Assembly (NCBI GenBank): GCA_029204225.1
Contig: CM055093.1
Location: 20,909,701 to 20,973,700, forward strand
From: Diphasiastrum complanatum
Lineage: Eukaryota; Streptophyta; Lycopodiopsida; Lycopodiales; Lycopodiaceae
DNA: 64,000 bases
Direction: 5' to 3'
In this document: positions 12,135 to 25,380 of the stretch, in pieces
Numbering within the stretch: position 1 is the first letter of the stretch
Layout: each line of letters starts with the position of its first letter
Made by a program: the position numbers and the translations under genes
Notes under the pieces: generated by a model
Database searches by the model: none
Told to the model about the DNA's origin: nothing
Seen by the model: the letters and a program-made list of their open reading frames with translations, nothing else

Positions 12135-14895
12135 TTGAGGTCGATGCAGCCAGCATCACCAAATAGAGACAGAGAGATAGCAAGGCGTTTGCCTTATCAC
12201 ACTGAATATCAAAGACTCCCAAATCAGTCATATTCGAGCTGCTCAGACTGCAAAGGATGCTTGGGACATCCTAGCAACCCTCTATGATATCAAGGATGTC
12301 ACTTCCAAGCTTCATTTGAGGAAGAAGTCCTTCACATTGAGAACGTCTGATGCAGATAGTGCTTCGAACCATCTCAAGACTTCCAAAAATCTTATGGAGC
12401 AGATGCCTGGCACCGGCTCTGTCATTGAAGATTCCGATGCATTGATGACTCTATTATCGAGTCTGCCTGATGCCTATGAAACTTGGGTCATGGCTATTTA
12501 GACCCAACAGCATCTCACTCTATCAAGAGTGATTTCGATGCTTCTTCAAGAGGAGATTAGAAGAAATGCATCCTCCTCCGGTTCAGGATCGGATCCTCAA
12601 GCTCTATATTCAAAGAAAAAACAGAAGTTCAGATCCAAGAGATCTACAAAGTCAAACCGTCAGAGAACAGCAGGATATTGATTCCTGGTACCTGGACTCG
12701 GGAGCAACTCAACATATGACTCACCATCAAGACTGGTTCCAAGACTACAAGTCATTCACTCATTCTCGAGTTGTGCAACTTGGAGACAACTCATCTCATT
12801 CCATCAAGGGTGAAGGAACAGTCAGGGTCAAATTTCATAAAGGTGAAGTAAAGTTGTTGTCCAATGTTCTTCACATTCCCAATCTTACCAAAAATCTGCT
12901 CTCAATAAGCAGAATCACTGATTTTGGTCGTAGGGTCGAATTCGATATAGAAGGCTGCACCATTCTTGACAAATCTAGGAAAATTTTAGCTTTCGGTAGA
13001 AGATGTAGCTATCTTTATAAACTTAGTCACTGCTATTCTACAAATAGTCGAGCTCTTCACACTTCTACTTCTGAATCTACTAATATGTTGTGGCATTTCA
13101 GATTAGGCCATTTGAATTTCAATAGTACTCAACAAATGTCAAATCAGAATTTAGTGCAAGATCTTCCATCTATTAGCAAATCGAATTCTCCCAACAAACA
13201 TGCTGGAAGTCCATTCATTTCCGATTCAGTTCATACTTCTAGAGATTTGCTAGATCTTGTGCATAGTGACATTTGTGGCCCGATGCAGACTGCTTCCACA
13301 AGGGGAGCCCTCTATTTTCTTACATTCATCAATGATTTTTCTCGAAGAATTGTCACCTATTTTCTGAAGAACAATCCGAGGCATTCAAGTTCTTCAAACA
13401 ATTCAAAGCATAAAATCAGACCCAGAGATCAATCAAGACCCTACGTACTGATGGAGGGGGAAAATTCATCTCCACCGAATTCAAGGAGTTCTGCAAGGCA
13501 AACAAAATACACCAACAATACACGAGCTACTCACCTCAGTCCAATGGTGTAGCAAAACGGAAGAATCGAACACTTATCGAAAGTGCCAAGAGCATGTTGG
13601 CCCATGCCTCTCTTCCAAAGAAATTTTGGGCAAAAACTGTCACTACAACCGCCTATCTCCAGAATCAATCCATCACAAAGGCCCTGAATGGCAAAACACC
13701 TTATGAGGTATGGACAGGATCAAAACCACCACTCAAACATATTCGAGTGTTTGAATGCATAGCTTACGATCAAATCCTTGTTGATCTAAGAAAGAAGCTG
13801 GATGACACAAGCAAAAAATCAATTTTCATTGGCTACTCCCCAAATCACAAAGCATACAAGCTCCACAATCTGGACACCCATAAAGCATTCACCAGTAGAG
13901 ACGTCATTTTTGTGGAAGACCAATTTTTCGACCACAAGGGAAATGCTCAAGAAAATTCCGATCCAAGTGTCAAAAACAGCTCCAGGATCGAACAACAGAA
14001 AATCGATACTGACTCGAAAAATGAGTCAGAACCTCAACGGATCGAATCACATCAGAGGATCAAAGTTCAGCCCAGAAGATCAAACCAATCCAGACAGCCT
14101 CCATCCCGATTTATGGATGATCCGGCCTGCTATTTTGTGCAGTAACCAAGCATTGTATCAGAGGCAATGTGAACTCTTGATGCTGATTAGTGGAAAGCTG
14201 TAATGGACACAGAATTTGATTCTTTAATCGAGAATCAAACGTGGATTGTAACGATTGAAATCTGATTCCATGCAAATGGATATTCAAAGCGAAGTATGAT
14301 GTTGAAGGAAGATTAAATTGATACAAGGCCAGGCTGGTCGACAAAGGCTTCTCCCAGATTCCAAATCTGGATTATTCCGAGACCTTCAGCCCTGTTGTTA
14401 AGCATGCCAATATTCTCAAAGGATACACAGATGCAGATTGGCCAAGAGATATCAATATCAGAAGATCGACTTCTGGATTTGTATTCTTATTCAATCAAGG
14501 CTCAATCTCATGGAACAGCCGAAAACAGACTTACAGTAGCATTATCATCAACCGAATCAGAATACATAGCTGCCACAAATGCTACCAAGGAGGCGATTTG
14601 AATCTACTTGCAAATATCGACCTTGCTCATCTACATCCAACTACCATAAATTGTGATAATCAAAGCACAATAGCACTATCTCAAAATCCGAGATTTCACT
14701 CTCGGAGCACGCATATCGAAATCAGGTATCACTACCTTAGAGACAAAGTGCAAAGCAAGGAAAGTGTCATTGGTTTACTGCGGGACAGATTTTAATACAG
14801 CAAATTACTTTACAAAAGCACTATCCAAGGAGCAACATTCAGATTTAACCATATGCTAAATCTAAAGATCGAAGTTTTTCAAAATCCACATTAAG
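12135..14895 (+). pseudogene. Copia C: decayed Ty1/copia gag-pol
   Basis: A plus-strand copia relic. Gag (about 12135-12560) shows the UBN2 pattern, including KDAWDILATLYD and DALMTLLSSLPDAYE, and ends at a stop at 12499. Frame 12566-13552 carries an intact protease box (WYLDSGATQHMT), the gag-pre-integrase H/C motif (LWHFRLGHLN) and the integrase DLVHSDICGPM box. 13594-14145 carries the integrase C-terminus (KALNGKTPYEVW, FIGYSPNHKAYKL). RT is almost wholly deleted between about 14150 and 14390. The RNase H C-terminus survives in several frames (GYTDADW..., NCDNQSTIALSQNP). It keeps a PPT and one LTR but has no 5' LTR. Confidence 0.8.
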
Positions 14896-14901
14896 GGGGA
14901 G
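14891..14901 (+). other. Copia C polypurine tract
   Basis: TTAAGGGGGAG sits immediately before the TGTTGG start of the LTR at 14902. This is the expected position and composition of the plus-strand primer of a copia element. Confidence 0.8.
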
Positions 14902-15574
14902 TGTTGGATTTCAATGCTCAGGCCCAAATCCATTCAGTAATGAGCATCCTGAAAGCTGTATATACTTATATTACAAAATCAAAAAAAATTAAAGCGACTC
15001 GATTTTTTTTTTAAAGCAGAAGATTGAAATTCAAAATCAGATTTTCTCGAGTCCGGATCGACTCGACTCGAATCGTAATGTTTCCGAGTCAATCACGTAA
15101 TTTCTCAAGTCATAGTCATTGTCATTGTCAACCAGAAATCCGACCCACGTCACGACATTGACAGTCCGCGTACTTTGTACATACTTTTACGGCTATTTAA
15201 TGCAGGACGGCTATAGTAGATTAAGTAGGTAGATTTCATGCTTTCAATATACTGATCACTGACATGCAATCATCAATGTATAGAGTCAGCGCCTAATCAG
15301 ATTAAAAACAACAGTATCATTCTGTAGCCAGTGTTTTTACACTCAACGATTTTTGAGCCGAAGCCTGTTTTGCGATAAATTGTCTCGCGTTTTTGCTTCA
15401 AGCTATTGTACTCATTTTTCAATTAGAGTGCAGATTTTGTCTACACTACTGTTTTGTTCTATTGTGCATTGCTATTGTTCATTCATCTTGATTATTCTTG
15501 CTGGTAACTGACGCCCTTCCGATCCACAACCATCCGGTGCTAAAACTTCCACTGCCATTCCACACATTTCCGAT
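14902..15574 (+). repeat. Copia C 3' LTR (end approximate)
   Basis: The LTR begins TGTTGGATTTC right after the polypurine tract. The right edge is not certain because no second copy exists. I place it before a degenerate primer-binding-site-like string (TTGATATCAGAG) at about 15575, which would be the start of an internal region. The block contains CGACTCGA-type repeats near 15050 and a TTTAATGCAGGACGG region that could hold the promoter. Confidence 0.5.
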
Positions 15575-16232
15575 TTGATATCAGAGTTCTGTTTTAAACC
15601 GTGCTCTACTAATTTGATATCAGTCGATCCTTTTGCATTCCCATCGTTTTACGACACAGTTTTGTACACAACACAACAGCAAAGAACCTACCCTAATATT
15701 CTCCATATTTTAGCAACAATTGGAAGAGTAGCACATGGTGAAAACCCATGCACAAACACTTTGGATTGCTTGTAAAACTATATTACAAAAACTTCTAACT
15801 GAATGGACTGCTCAAGTATAACCCTAAAAAGTGCCACAAAATTTATTAATCTAATTGGCTTCGCTTAACCTGTTTATATGTTTGATTAAACTCTTTAACA
15901 ATACCAACTTTGTAGACCAAGAGCAACTTCAGAAAATTTATAACCCCTTCATCAAACAAGCCCCAACAGCATGGAATCAAATGACAACATTCACAATTGC
16001 ATAATTTATATAAAAAGCACAATCACCAAATTAAGATGCATATATTCACAATTCTAGCTTCAAAGGAACTGTGGGAGGCCATCAATCAGAAATTTCAGAA
16101 TCATACAGGCATCTCAAAGAAAAGCTAATCACCAAAGTGTGAAAATCCATAGAGAACTAGATTGAATTCTTGATACTAATGCATGAACCTTAATTGAGCA
16201 GAACGAGATTCATGCACTGATCTTTATAAGAG
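15575..16232. other. No gene seen
   Basis: AT-rich DNA between the copia C LTR and the exon candidate at 16233-16406. Two TTGATATCAG-like strings near 15577 and 15615 recall a decayed primer-binding site. No open frame is convincing. Confidence 0.35.
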
Positions 16233-16406
16233 TTAAAATGGATAATACACGGGGTATGTGAAGCTTCTTGCTTTGTTAAAGACGGTCTCCAACTCCTCTA
16301 TCCCAACTTCACCGTGAGGCTCCAAAGCACTCAAAACCAACTGCGCATGCTCATTGTTGTTCCACTTCGAAAGGAGGAGATATGCGATATTAATCCAATC
16401 TGGCAG
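16233..16406 (-). CDS. Possible terminal exon, unrecognised gene
   Basis: The minus strand holds a clean frame of 57 codons ending at TAA (16233-16235). It is preceded at 16407 by a TGTAG acceptor with a pyrimidine-containing tract, and an in-frame TAG immediately upstream marks the exon edge. The peptide looks like folded protein: a Trp/Leu-rich helix (DWINIAYLLLSKWNNN), then LVLSALEPHGEVGIEELE, and an aromatic tail ending YPVYYPF. I do not recognise the family. No matching upstream exon was found up to 17450, so it may be the last exon of a gene with a long intron, or a displaced exon. Confidence 0.35.
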   Translation of the reverse strand: MPDWINIAYLLLSKWNNNEHAQLVLSALEPHGEVGIEELETVFNKARSFTYPVYYPF

Positions 16407-17689
16407 CTACAATTTCGATACAGAGCTACAGAAAGCCACAAACTTATAGGCAGCCGACCGTGGTGTACAAAGTCAAACAACGAGTAACAGAGAAACTTCG
16501 GTTTTCCACCCTAAAATTTTTACTGAACTCGTGGCCATCAATCAGCTTGCACTCAAGATAGAATCGGTAATAGGAAACGAAGTATCAAATAAGATAGATG
16601 CACACTGAGAGTGGCTGCATACGGACTTGTAAATGCAGGAAAATGCGACTTAGGATTCTAAACCAATTGTCTGCGCGAGGGGTCCTTGGTCACGTCAGAT
16701 CTTCTCCAAAAAATGCACCAAACTTGCCAACTGGTTTTCCGAAGTCTCATATAGAAGGGAACCTAAACGACGAGATGCGGACGGACCGCAAAACTGCTAT
16801 TCCCGCCTTACAGAAGATCAATATTGATTGCTTTACAAAACTGAAGCCAAACGTAAATGTGGCTCCGATCGAAGAATCCAGCAAATCAGTAAATATTATT
16901 ACACGCTTTATCGTACGATAGCAGATAATAAGATTGCGCTGCCAAAATCCAAAAGGTAGAGAGCCGTGTTAGGGAAGCAGCAAGAACCGACGTTTGTTTG
17001 CGACGAAGTAGGGAAAGAGTTCGCACGGAGATAGATATCAAGGATGCCGAAAACGTTGACAAGATTAATAAGCAGGTGTTAAATTCATGGATATTGCGAG
17101 AAAAAGTGTTGGCCGCATCACTGATGCTGGCTTCCTCTTCTGTGGATGTGTCAGATAGAGCGTAGATGAAAGAAAGCAGGCAGCGCCTGTTTGTTGAAGG
17201 CGATGGATCGCGATTTGTCGTCGCAAAAACGAGCGAAATAGAAGAAAAGGATCGAAAGAGAAAGAGAAAGAGAAAGAGAAAGAGCAAAGACAAAAGGGAA
17301 GAAAAGGAAAGGGGGGAAGGAAGGTCACACCCGCCAGATCTGATTCCAGCCAGCCTGTGACCATGCATGCATGTGACCTCCTCGAAGAGACTTGGCACGG
17401 TTGAGATTTGACGGGCGCCTTCTGACGGGAGCTTTGCATATCAGCCCTTTTTTAGCAGCTTATTTGAAGGGCGTGAACATCTGCTGGATGTGAAAAACGA
17501 CGGGAGGCTTTCATTTTGACGGGAGGCTTGAAAAGTGTGCACCAACTAATTCTTAACTTATAGAGAATAGGAATCTTGTACAATAAAGGCCAGCCACCAG
17601 CACTTCAAATTGAAAAATCAAAAATTCTTACTCCAATAACTCAAGGGAATCAATTTTTGAAATGGAACACCTATGAAGGGCATTGTTCT
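16407..17689. other. No gene seen; hexamer repeat at 17251-17284
   Basis: The region has a short (GAAAGA)n run at about 17251-17284 that generates Phe/Leu- or Arg/Lys-rich open frames on both strands; I regard these as repeat artefacts. A TTGACGGGAGGCTT-like phrase occurs twice near 17500-17530. If the exon at 16233-16406 is real, its upstream exons could lie here, but none could be identified. Confidence 0.35.
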
Positions 17690-17699
17690 TTTATTGCAC

Positions 17700-17869
17700 A
17701 TTTTATGCCATTGACTCGAGTGGTATCAGCAACCCCCGGTGGGGTCACTTAGAATTGAGCTTGGGTGGGCGAGCCCAACTCAACCATGATACACCAACTC
17801 ACCTCATGTGGGAAGATATTATCTCCTTGCGTAGGGCAGTGTAATGTGTCCTTGTCAAAAAAAAATTCT
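17700..17869 (+). repeat. Possible SINE-like unit with A tail
   Basis: A 170-bp block starts with a sequence loosely like a tRNA A-box (TGACTCGAGTGG), runs through a GGGTGGGCGAGCCC palindromic stretch, and ends in CTTGTC plus an A-run. This layout recalls a tRNA-derived SINE, but no B-box of good quality is seen and no target duplication was verified. It is a weak call. Confidence 0.2.
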
Positions 17870-17875
17870 AGCAAA

Positions 17876-20113
17876 TGTTTTGCTCCTCTTGTCGATGTCA
17901 ATTATTTAAAATTAAACAGAATGCCTCTGTATATGGTATGATATATGGATGGCCCATGAGATTGAAACCGTGGTTGACCAATGGTTTCAATTTATGTGTA
18001 GGACTACCAATCTGTACCCAGGACTACCTCACTCATAGCTCACAATGGATTTTATCAACCCGTTTTCATAACAATGAAGAAGTGCACTTATTGGTCAAGT
18101 TATTGAGATGTAATAAAATACAAGAATGCTCTCTCATTGATGGTTTTAATTGGCACTTCAAGGATATCATCCCACCTAACCAAGATGCTACTCGCCATGT
18201 CTTATTGATTATGTGCACCTATATGAATGCTACACAACACATGACTTTGTGTAATAAAATTTAGCTTAGCTCTCTTCTAACATTGCCATTAAGAGACTAG
18301 ATGACCCTGCCCAAACAGCTAGAGCCAAGGCTTATTGTAGTATTCAATCATTATCCCATAACTACCTACAATCTAAAATCTAGTGTGAAGTGACATAATT
18401 AATTAGACTTAAAGGTATTCTTGCAACATTGCTTTAAGAAAACCTAGATTTAATATTTTTGTTATGCATCTTGCTTGTGCCACTATTTTCTAGATATGAA
18501 GGATTTGCTATTGTCTTTCTTTCTATTTATTAATGTGCATAGAATGGTATTCAATACATAAGCTTTGAAAGCACTTCAACCTAAACATGGGATACAAGGT
18601 GATTAATATATCAAGAAAAGCTTTGCATTATGCAAGGCATTCAAATTGTCAAAAAAAATAAACATTTTTTTAAATTTAAGAATCAAAAAATATAATAAAA
18701 TGAATAAATTTAATGCTCAAGCTCACCTAAGATTGACATCTCGACTTTTATCAAATTGTTCCAATAGCTTATCACTATCGCAACAAAGTTATAAAAAAAT
18801 CAGAGCATGCAAATGAGGTTGGTATGATGCTAAGATTGCTGCCTTAATATGGCCTTATTTTGGTCGGTAGTTGTTGATTTTGTATTATGGAAGATTTTGT
18901 AGATATTTATTTTGCATCGGCGTGCCTTGTGTCAAGAGTTTCAAAAACTCTTGCACCATAAGAAAAGCTTATACATTATAATTGTGCATGCTTCATGTGT
19001 GTGATGTAGTCATGAGTCATCGTTATCAAAGATTTTTAGTTACGTATGCATGTATTTTTTAATTTTTGCATGCATGCATGCATGTGCATTTCGAGCGTAG
19101 TCTTGGTGGCTCTCCACTATTACCTATGACATGTGTTTGTAATAATAAGGTTATGAAGGTACAACGTAATTGGCTAATGTGTTTACCTTAAATTAATAAG
19201 TCGTGAAGATATATAAAGATACTATTGACATGGTTTTTCTTTGATTTGGTCTAACGTTGGAAGTTATACCATAACAAAGATATTATTGAAGTGATTATTC
19301 TTTGATTTGGTCTAACGTTGGAAGAATCCATGTGTAGTGAGTATTCGGTAGGTTATATACAACTTGATTATGTTTCATATACTTAAGAAGTAAGAATTTC
19401 TTTTTGCTGAACTTTGAAGGTAGTCGTTGAAGATAGGATGCAGATGGTAGAGAGAAGGTGGAATGATTGCTAGAGACAAATAGAGTGGCAATTGCACTAT
19501 TGGAATCTTAGGCTTCTTAGAACCCTAAGAAGGAGGCTAGGGTGAACTGATGTTACAATGAGTGCTTTTGTCTAGCAAGAACTGTCAGACTTCTTGAGTT
19601 CATATTGTGAAACTCCCAAAGCATGTGGACGATAACCCACATGACCTAACCAACTAGTGATCCATTTAGGCAAATGAACATATTAGGTCAAATCCACTTA
19701 TTTTCTTTGGTATCATGTGACATGGTCCAAATGTGGGTGTGAACTTAATTTTGCAAAAAGTTCTCAACTTTCAAGAATCTGACAAGTATCAAGAGTTTGC
19801 TTGTGTACACTATTATGGACGCCAACACTTTCAAAAAATGGAAATCAACTTACAAATGATTAACACGGTGCATCAATTGCATTCACATGGTACTCCATGG
19901 GAATAAGTTGATAATGTATACACACTCACTTTGAAACCCTTTGAAAGAGTTTCCTTCTCAAATTCTCAAAGAAATAAAACATGAAAAATCTTTGCTACTT
20001 TTATGCATATGTGAGCAAGATTCCACACATGAATAGATATTCTTCTTTTTTGGAAAAGACAAAAAGGGAAAAGGACTCTGGAGAATTGGAAAGAAAATTT
20101 TATGCAAAAATAG

Positions 20114-20114
<1 letters not shown>
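17876..20114. other. AT-rich intergenic DNA, no gene seen
   Basis: No coding sequence was recognised. Minor features are a GCATGCATGCATG run at about 19072-19084 and a diverged direct repeat around 19213-19325. An open frame at 17875-18264 has no recognisable domain and no codon bias I can defend. Confidence 0.35.
19213..19325. repeat. Diverged tandem duplication, about 61-bp period
   Basis: CTTTGATTTGGTCTAACGTT plus flanking AAGATA..TATTGA sequence occurs twice, with the shared phrase starting at 19239 and 19300. The upstream halves differ by several substitutions, so the duplication is not recent. Confidence 0.6.

Positions 20115-20174
<60 letters not shown>
20115..20174. repeat. (TG)n microsatellite
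   Basis: About 60 bp of uninterrupted TG dinucleotides. His-Thr and Cys-Val open frames across it on either strand are artefacts. Confidence 0.95.
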
Positions 20175-20176
<2 letters not shown>

Positions 20177-22082
20177 CCTACCACAACTAAACATGTACAA
20201 TTCACAACAAATCATTCAAATTCAATAAAATATGATTCTATTAATAATTGGCTCCAAACCATCCAGTAATATCCACCATGTTGCAGAAAGTATGCTCACA
20301 TGCATCCATCCACAACAACAATCATGTAAGAATAGTGGCACCCTTGTAGAATCACAAGTGTCTACTTTCAATTGTTATGCAAATTGCAACAAATGAATAA
20401 AGAGAGCAAAGACGGATGAATGAGGCATGCTACACAGAATTGTCAAATCTATATTTTCTCATCTAGTAAAGAACTTTTGCCCAAGAAAATTTATGCTAGT
20501 TGAACATTTCAACCAAGTAAATATGAGAAAAAAATTAGAGTTTATTACATATGCACAAGACTTATTACAACACTACCAAAAAATAATCAACGTTTATGGT
20601 ATTGATACAATAGAGAGTGTCCACCACAAATCTCGTAGTGTTGCTGTATGTGTGCACTTTCTAGTCCAAGATAAATAAGCTTTTAGTCATTTAATTGAAC
20701 TTACTTATTTAAACCAATTTCCACAATAAGCATATGATTTTTGTGTCATACATGTATATAAACCATAAAAGTCACAACTATTAGCATGCTTTTTGCCATT
20801 ATTGATTATGTACATAGAGGAGTCTTATCATATATTTTCACTCTTAATTGTGTAATAATGGACCTACATATGACAAATGTTTGAATGTTATTATTGTCCA
20901 AATGCAACCAGTGGTAAGTATAGAGCCTTGGCATTTTTCGAGTAAGTCACCTGCGAGTTTTGCGAGTTTTGGTTTTGACAAGTTGTAGATAAAAGATGGG
21001 ACGTGGTGTGTTATGTTTTCTAATACACTACAATTAGTATCACGTGCAAAATGCCAAGCAACATGTCTTGAATTCACGATCACATTAATATTTATATCTC
21101 GTTGATCTGTATGGTTTCTGTTTTTTCTGTAGTATTTCCCAACAAAGTACCTCCAAAAACTTCATTCATTTAGATCATGCTAAAACATAACAAATGGAAA
21201 AAATGAATGCTACAAGTTAAGAATTGCAAGTGATGATTTCTGACACACGATAGCAGAATGACTAATATTCCAAACCAGGTCAACAAATGCATCTAATCAC
21301 AATGACATACAACAAAAGTGTGTCTAATTTTTCATCACACAAGACTCACAGCTCTAAAGTCCTCACTCCAAGGATCCAATACTAAGCAAGCCAATAACAA
21401 GCAACACAAGGGAATCGGATGGTGGACAAACCAACCCAACCAAACCTAGATCTTACGGATCTAGCCCCCAAGCTATGGATCAATTACTCATAAGGGATAG
21501 AGGAGTCATAGCAGCAGCATATAGCTGCTAATCACACAATCAAGCATACACTAGTGAGAGCCCAATAGGTATACTTATACTCTTCAAGGCCCATGCACCA
21601 CTAGTATTGCACTGTGACACCTCACTGGACACCTATGCAGCCTATCCGGGCCACATCATCAAGTTCCCCTATGACTCACTGATAGACCCATAATAAATCC
21701 ACCATCATGAGTTTAGGCCTCCAACCATTAATTATGACCATATGCACATAAGGGCCCCAAACCCCTTATAATCATAATTAACCTATGGGTCGTTGGTCTA
21801 CTGATCTCTAGTGTGGACACGCTACCCGAGACCAGTCGTGGGCATGACAATAGCTGTGGTACATTTCTCTCCCTAGATAATAACTCGAAATAACTCAGAA
21901 ATAGTGAGATGTGGTTGATGCATAACCATGTTGTTGTCAATGTCCTACCCCAAAACAACAATGTAGATAAAGTACATGTGCTTGCAAGGTGTAAATTTTT
22001 CTCTCGTTGTGCCTTTCACGAAATCTTCACAAGTGCAATTTGGAGATTCGTGGATCGTAACCACGTAGATGTTTCCATTTCT
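20175..22082. other. No gene seen
   Basis: AT-rich DNA with scattered short open frames on both strands and no recognised domain, LTR edge or RNA gene. The minus-strand frame at 20844-21083 is not recognised and is not called. Confidence 0.35.
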
Positions 22083-22258
22083 CTAAGAAACTTCTCGATT
22101 TTTAACCGTCACACCCTCCTTAACAATGCATGTCCTCAATTTGATAGCTCTTGCAATTCTCTCTTTTGTAGCAATAGAAATCGAGTTACTTCTTATGGTT
22201 TTTCCTCTTTGTGGAGGAGTTGTAAATTCTTCCATGTGTGGGCTTGATTGTTGCCCAT

Positions 22259-23935
22259 CTAATGGATCTGTTGTTCTAGTTTCATGTTCTTCCATGCACT
22301 CCAACATGTAGCCTCCCTTGTCAGCATGTCTACCTCATCTTGGCTAAGAGATGTTCCAATGCTTACACACCAACTACCTTCATTTTCGGAGGGTGATAAC
22401 ACTATATTTTTATTCAGCTGCCACGTATGAGTGATTTCAATAGGACAGAACCACATATATTGCATTGTTTCACCACTACTATGTTGACGTCTACCAAAAA
22501 AACTAGGAGCAACAATGGTTTCTATTGCTTTTCATGTTGTCAACAAAAGACCACATTTCTTTCTGCCATCCAGCATGCCCATACAAGTTATTTTACTGCC
22601 ACTTGGTATCCGTGAAATAGCCCATGTAGTCTTGTGGATCTCTTTTTCTGCAATAGCATTTGAAAGTTGTAGATGTCGTTTGATGATGCGTTCACGGTGA
22701 GGCACTTCAGATTGAGTTGTGCTTTGTCCCAACACATTTACATACATAATATTGGACATGTGGGAGACATTGACATATACCTCTGTCCAATTAGCCATGG
22801 GGCATTTTCTAGGAACACTCTTCTCATTGCCACTCAAAGTGGAAGAACCATAAGACAATGATGTGAAATCAACAACATCACGCATGAGATTGACAAATGG
22901 TTGTCCTTGCATGACAAATGCTTTATTGGACGTTACTTTGCTGATCAACTTTTTCAGGCTAGGACCCATTCCAATGTGTCGACCTTTTGTGTAGCATATC
23001 GTCCACTTTGCAAAATGGCGTTAACCAAATCACCCACACATGCATCGTAAAGAGACAATTGTGAACGATAGGCCTCAACAGCAAGCCAGCTACCATGTCG
23101 AGACTCCGACCAATTCACAGTGGACATATGACCAATATCATTGTCCTCAACCACTGCCAATCAATGAAGCACCAATTAGGATCTCAAAGAAAATTATGCA
23201 CAATGAAATAAAAACATATACCAAAATCATGCACACTCTTATGCCCACCGCATCCATGTATCTTTCCTAATGAAAATATCTTAGGTGCCACCAAGATACC
23301 CATGCTTCCAATGCTGGTATTTGGCTGGAATATGCTCCTCCTGATTGTCAGAAGGCCCTCACTATGTTGTATTTTGCATTGTCGTCAGTCATGTCCACCG
23401 CTATTCTCCTATCCTCACACAGAATATATTTATCTCGCTTGTCTTGTACGATGCATTGGTCTGTATGTTTCTTTAAACTATCTTTAAAATGAAAAAGACA
23501 GGATCGCTAACGTCCCTCCATGGGCACATCATCTCTGCCACCATAAATCCTCCTGACAGCTGCCCAATTGGCGCCTACTTCGTCTGCCATAAATCCTCTA
23601 AATTGTACTGATTCCAAACCATGTTTTTGCATGACAACATTCAGCATTTCCCAAAACTTAACTTGTACTTTTGTATCCTCCACCTTCATCTCACAAATAG
23701 CTATAGTCTGCAAGCTTTGTATACTACACAAGCAAGTTCCAATTCGCAGTAGATAGCAATTGGATAGAACTTTATCAAGATACATCATCTAATAGAAATA
23801 TACAAACATGGGATCATAAACATGGGCTGTCATTGTCGTCCGGCCACGTATTCTTTTGACGTGATCAAAACATATCCATGAATGTTCCAGCACACCACCC
23901 TTCTGCATTTGTTTGACAATAGTGACAATAGTCAC
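22259..23935 (-). pseudogene. MULE-like transposase-derived relic
   Basis: Reading the minus strand from about 23935: a DHVKR box; then a segment with ICEMKVEDTK and a FWEML motif; then FMAD followed by ANWAAVRRIYG; then CLFHF; and a Trp-rich WWHLRY block (about 23270-23310). Near 23050-23150 comes a SLYDA segment after NWSESRHGSW. The order Asp box, variable helix, F-x-x-D box, C-x-x-H box resembles MULE-type DDE transposases. The wording matches a family of hypothetical proteins I associate with ferns, lycophytes and mosses. Three in-frame stops (after YFY, EGR and RAF) and frame changes downstream (22259-22969) show it is dead. The N-terminal part above 23935 is uncertain; no terminal inverted repeats were identified. 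Confidence 0.5.
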
Positions 23936-25380
23936 ACCAAAAGCTAGTCCAACAATGGACATCTTAAAGATAAACCATCTTTCATTAGCGATATCTGAAA
24001 CCTACCCAAGAAAGAAGGATCCCTAGAAATATTCATATTGACACTTCTCTTTAAGTTTCATGGTTGATTGCTAGTTCTAAAGCCATCTATCCACTTTCTC
24101 AACCTTATCTTATTCGGTAAAAGAACCATTCATTAGTGCACAACAAAACATGTAGAACATATGTCAAAAAAAAGTTGACAATGAAAACAGTTTAGGTAGC
24201 GAAAAAAAATTTATACCACCTTCTTTGATTCGTCAAGGCCTGTAATTGTTCCAATATAGTTGAAAATTTATCAGCGTCTAACATCTCTATCACATAGTCA
24301 TGTTCAAGGAGCAGTTGATGCATTATCAACTCCTTTGCCACCTTTTTTTCTATTTTCTTCTGTCCAACATCTATAGTTGATCAAGTCAAATACAGGTCGA
24401 AAATGTATCCAAATCCATTATAACCACTGTCTCTTTATCTATACGATTGGAGGTATCAATTATTGATTCAAGTTGTATAGAAATGTTTTTGCTCATACTA
24501 TATTCCACAACAAAGAATTTAGTAGCACAATGTTTAAATGTTTCACAAGGAACCAAAATGGGAGTGCTCGTAGATATTTGAGAGACGGAGTGATAAGCCC
24601 GAACATTTTGATTTATCAGAGAAAAGTGTGTGGTGATCATGTCCTCTACAATCCTTGTGCTATTTTCATCTTCTCCCTCATAGAAAAATCCGAGTCACAA
24701 AACATGATCCTTATGGTTGCCATGGAAAGCTACAATTTGTTGATTTTGTGAGAGATTTGGAAAGTTGTTCAATGAGACTTAGGAGAGGGAGTAGTCTGAA
24801 GAGGGAGAATTCTACACAGACGAACTCTTAGTTGTAAATGTTGAACTCTGCTGAGTGGATATGGTGGTGTGTCAAGGTATAGACACCTCCACTTTGACTC
24901 AACGAGAAAGTTGTTGTGTTCAAATTAAGTCAAAGGTAGGATTTTTATGTAGGGCAGCAAGTTTGCAATTAGTCTGAATCTGGGCATTGGTGAGAAGAAA
25001 TGGGAGCCAAAAAGTTAACAATGGGTAAACTCCAGAGTTTGAAGGTCATGTTAGTAGCTTTGAATTCGATGGTACGGCTAGGAACCAGAGGGACTTGGCA
25101 ACTCTTAGCTTGGCAGAACTCAAAGGAAGATTGATTATCAATGTCACAGATTTATTGGGAAAACAATTCAAGTTGGAAAGCACTTTCTTCGTCCAAATAA
25201 CAAATACTAAGGGGTGAGGAGATAGTGGTGGATCTATAGCTGGGGAAAGAATCTTAAAAGAAACACCATTTTCACTTTCCAAACAGTTGAAGATTTTACA
25301 TATGTGCGAATAGCAGAATCTTTCATCATCTTCGAAATTTTCAATAGAAGTGGGGAGATTGACAAAACTACTTTCCTATA
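23936..25380. other. No clear gene; possible 5' part of the MULE-like relic
   Basis: A minus-strand frame at 24386-24640 could be a remnant of the transposase N-terminus because of its position and strand, but I recognise no motif in it. The rest is AT-rich with no feature I can support. Confidence 0.25.

Noticed and set aside
16886-17439. Two overlapping minus-strand Phe/Leu-rich open frames, possible signal-anchor proteins
   Set aside because: The hydrophobic part is produced by a GAAAGA hexamer run; no homology or splice support.
19958-20215. His-Thr and Cys-Val repeat proteins across the TG run
   Set aside because: Pure dinucleotide repeat artefact open in all frames.
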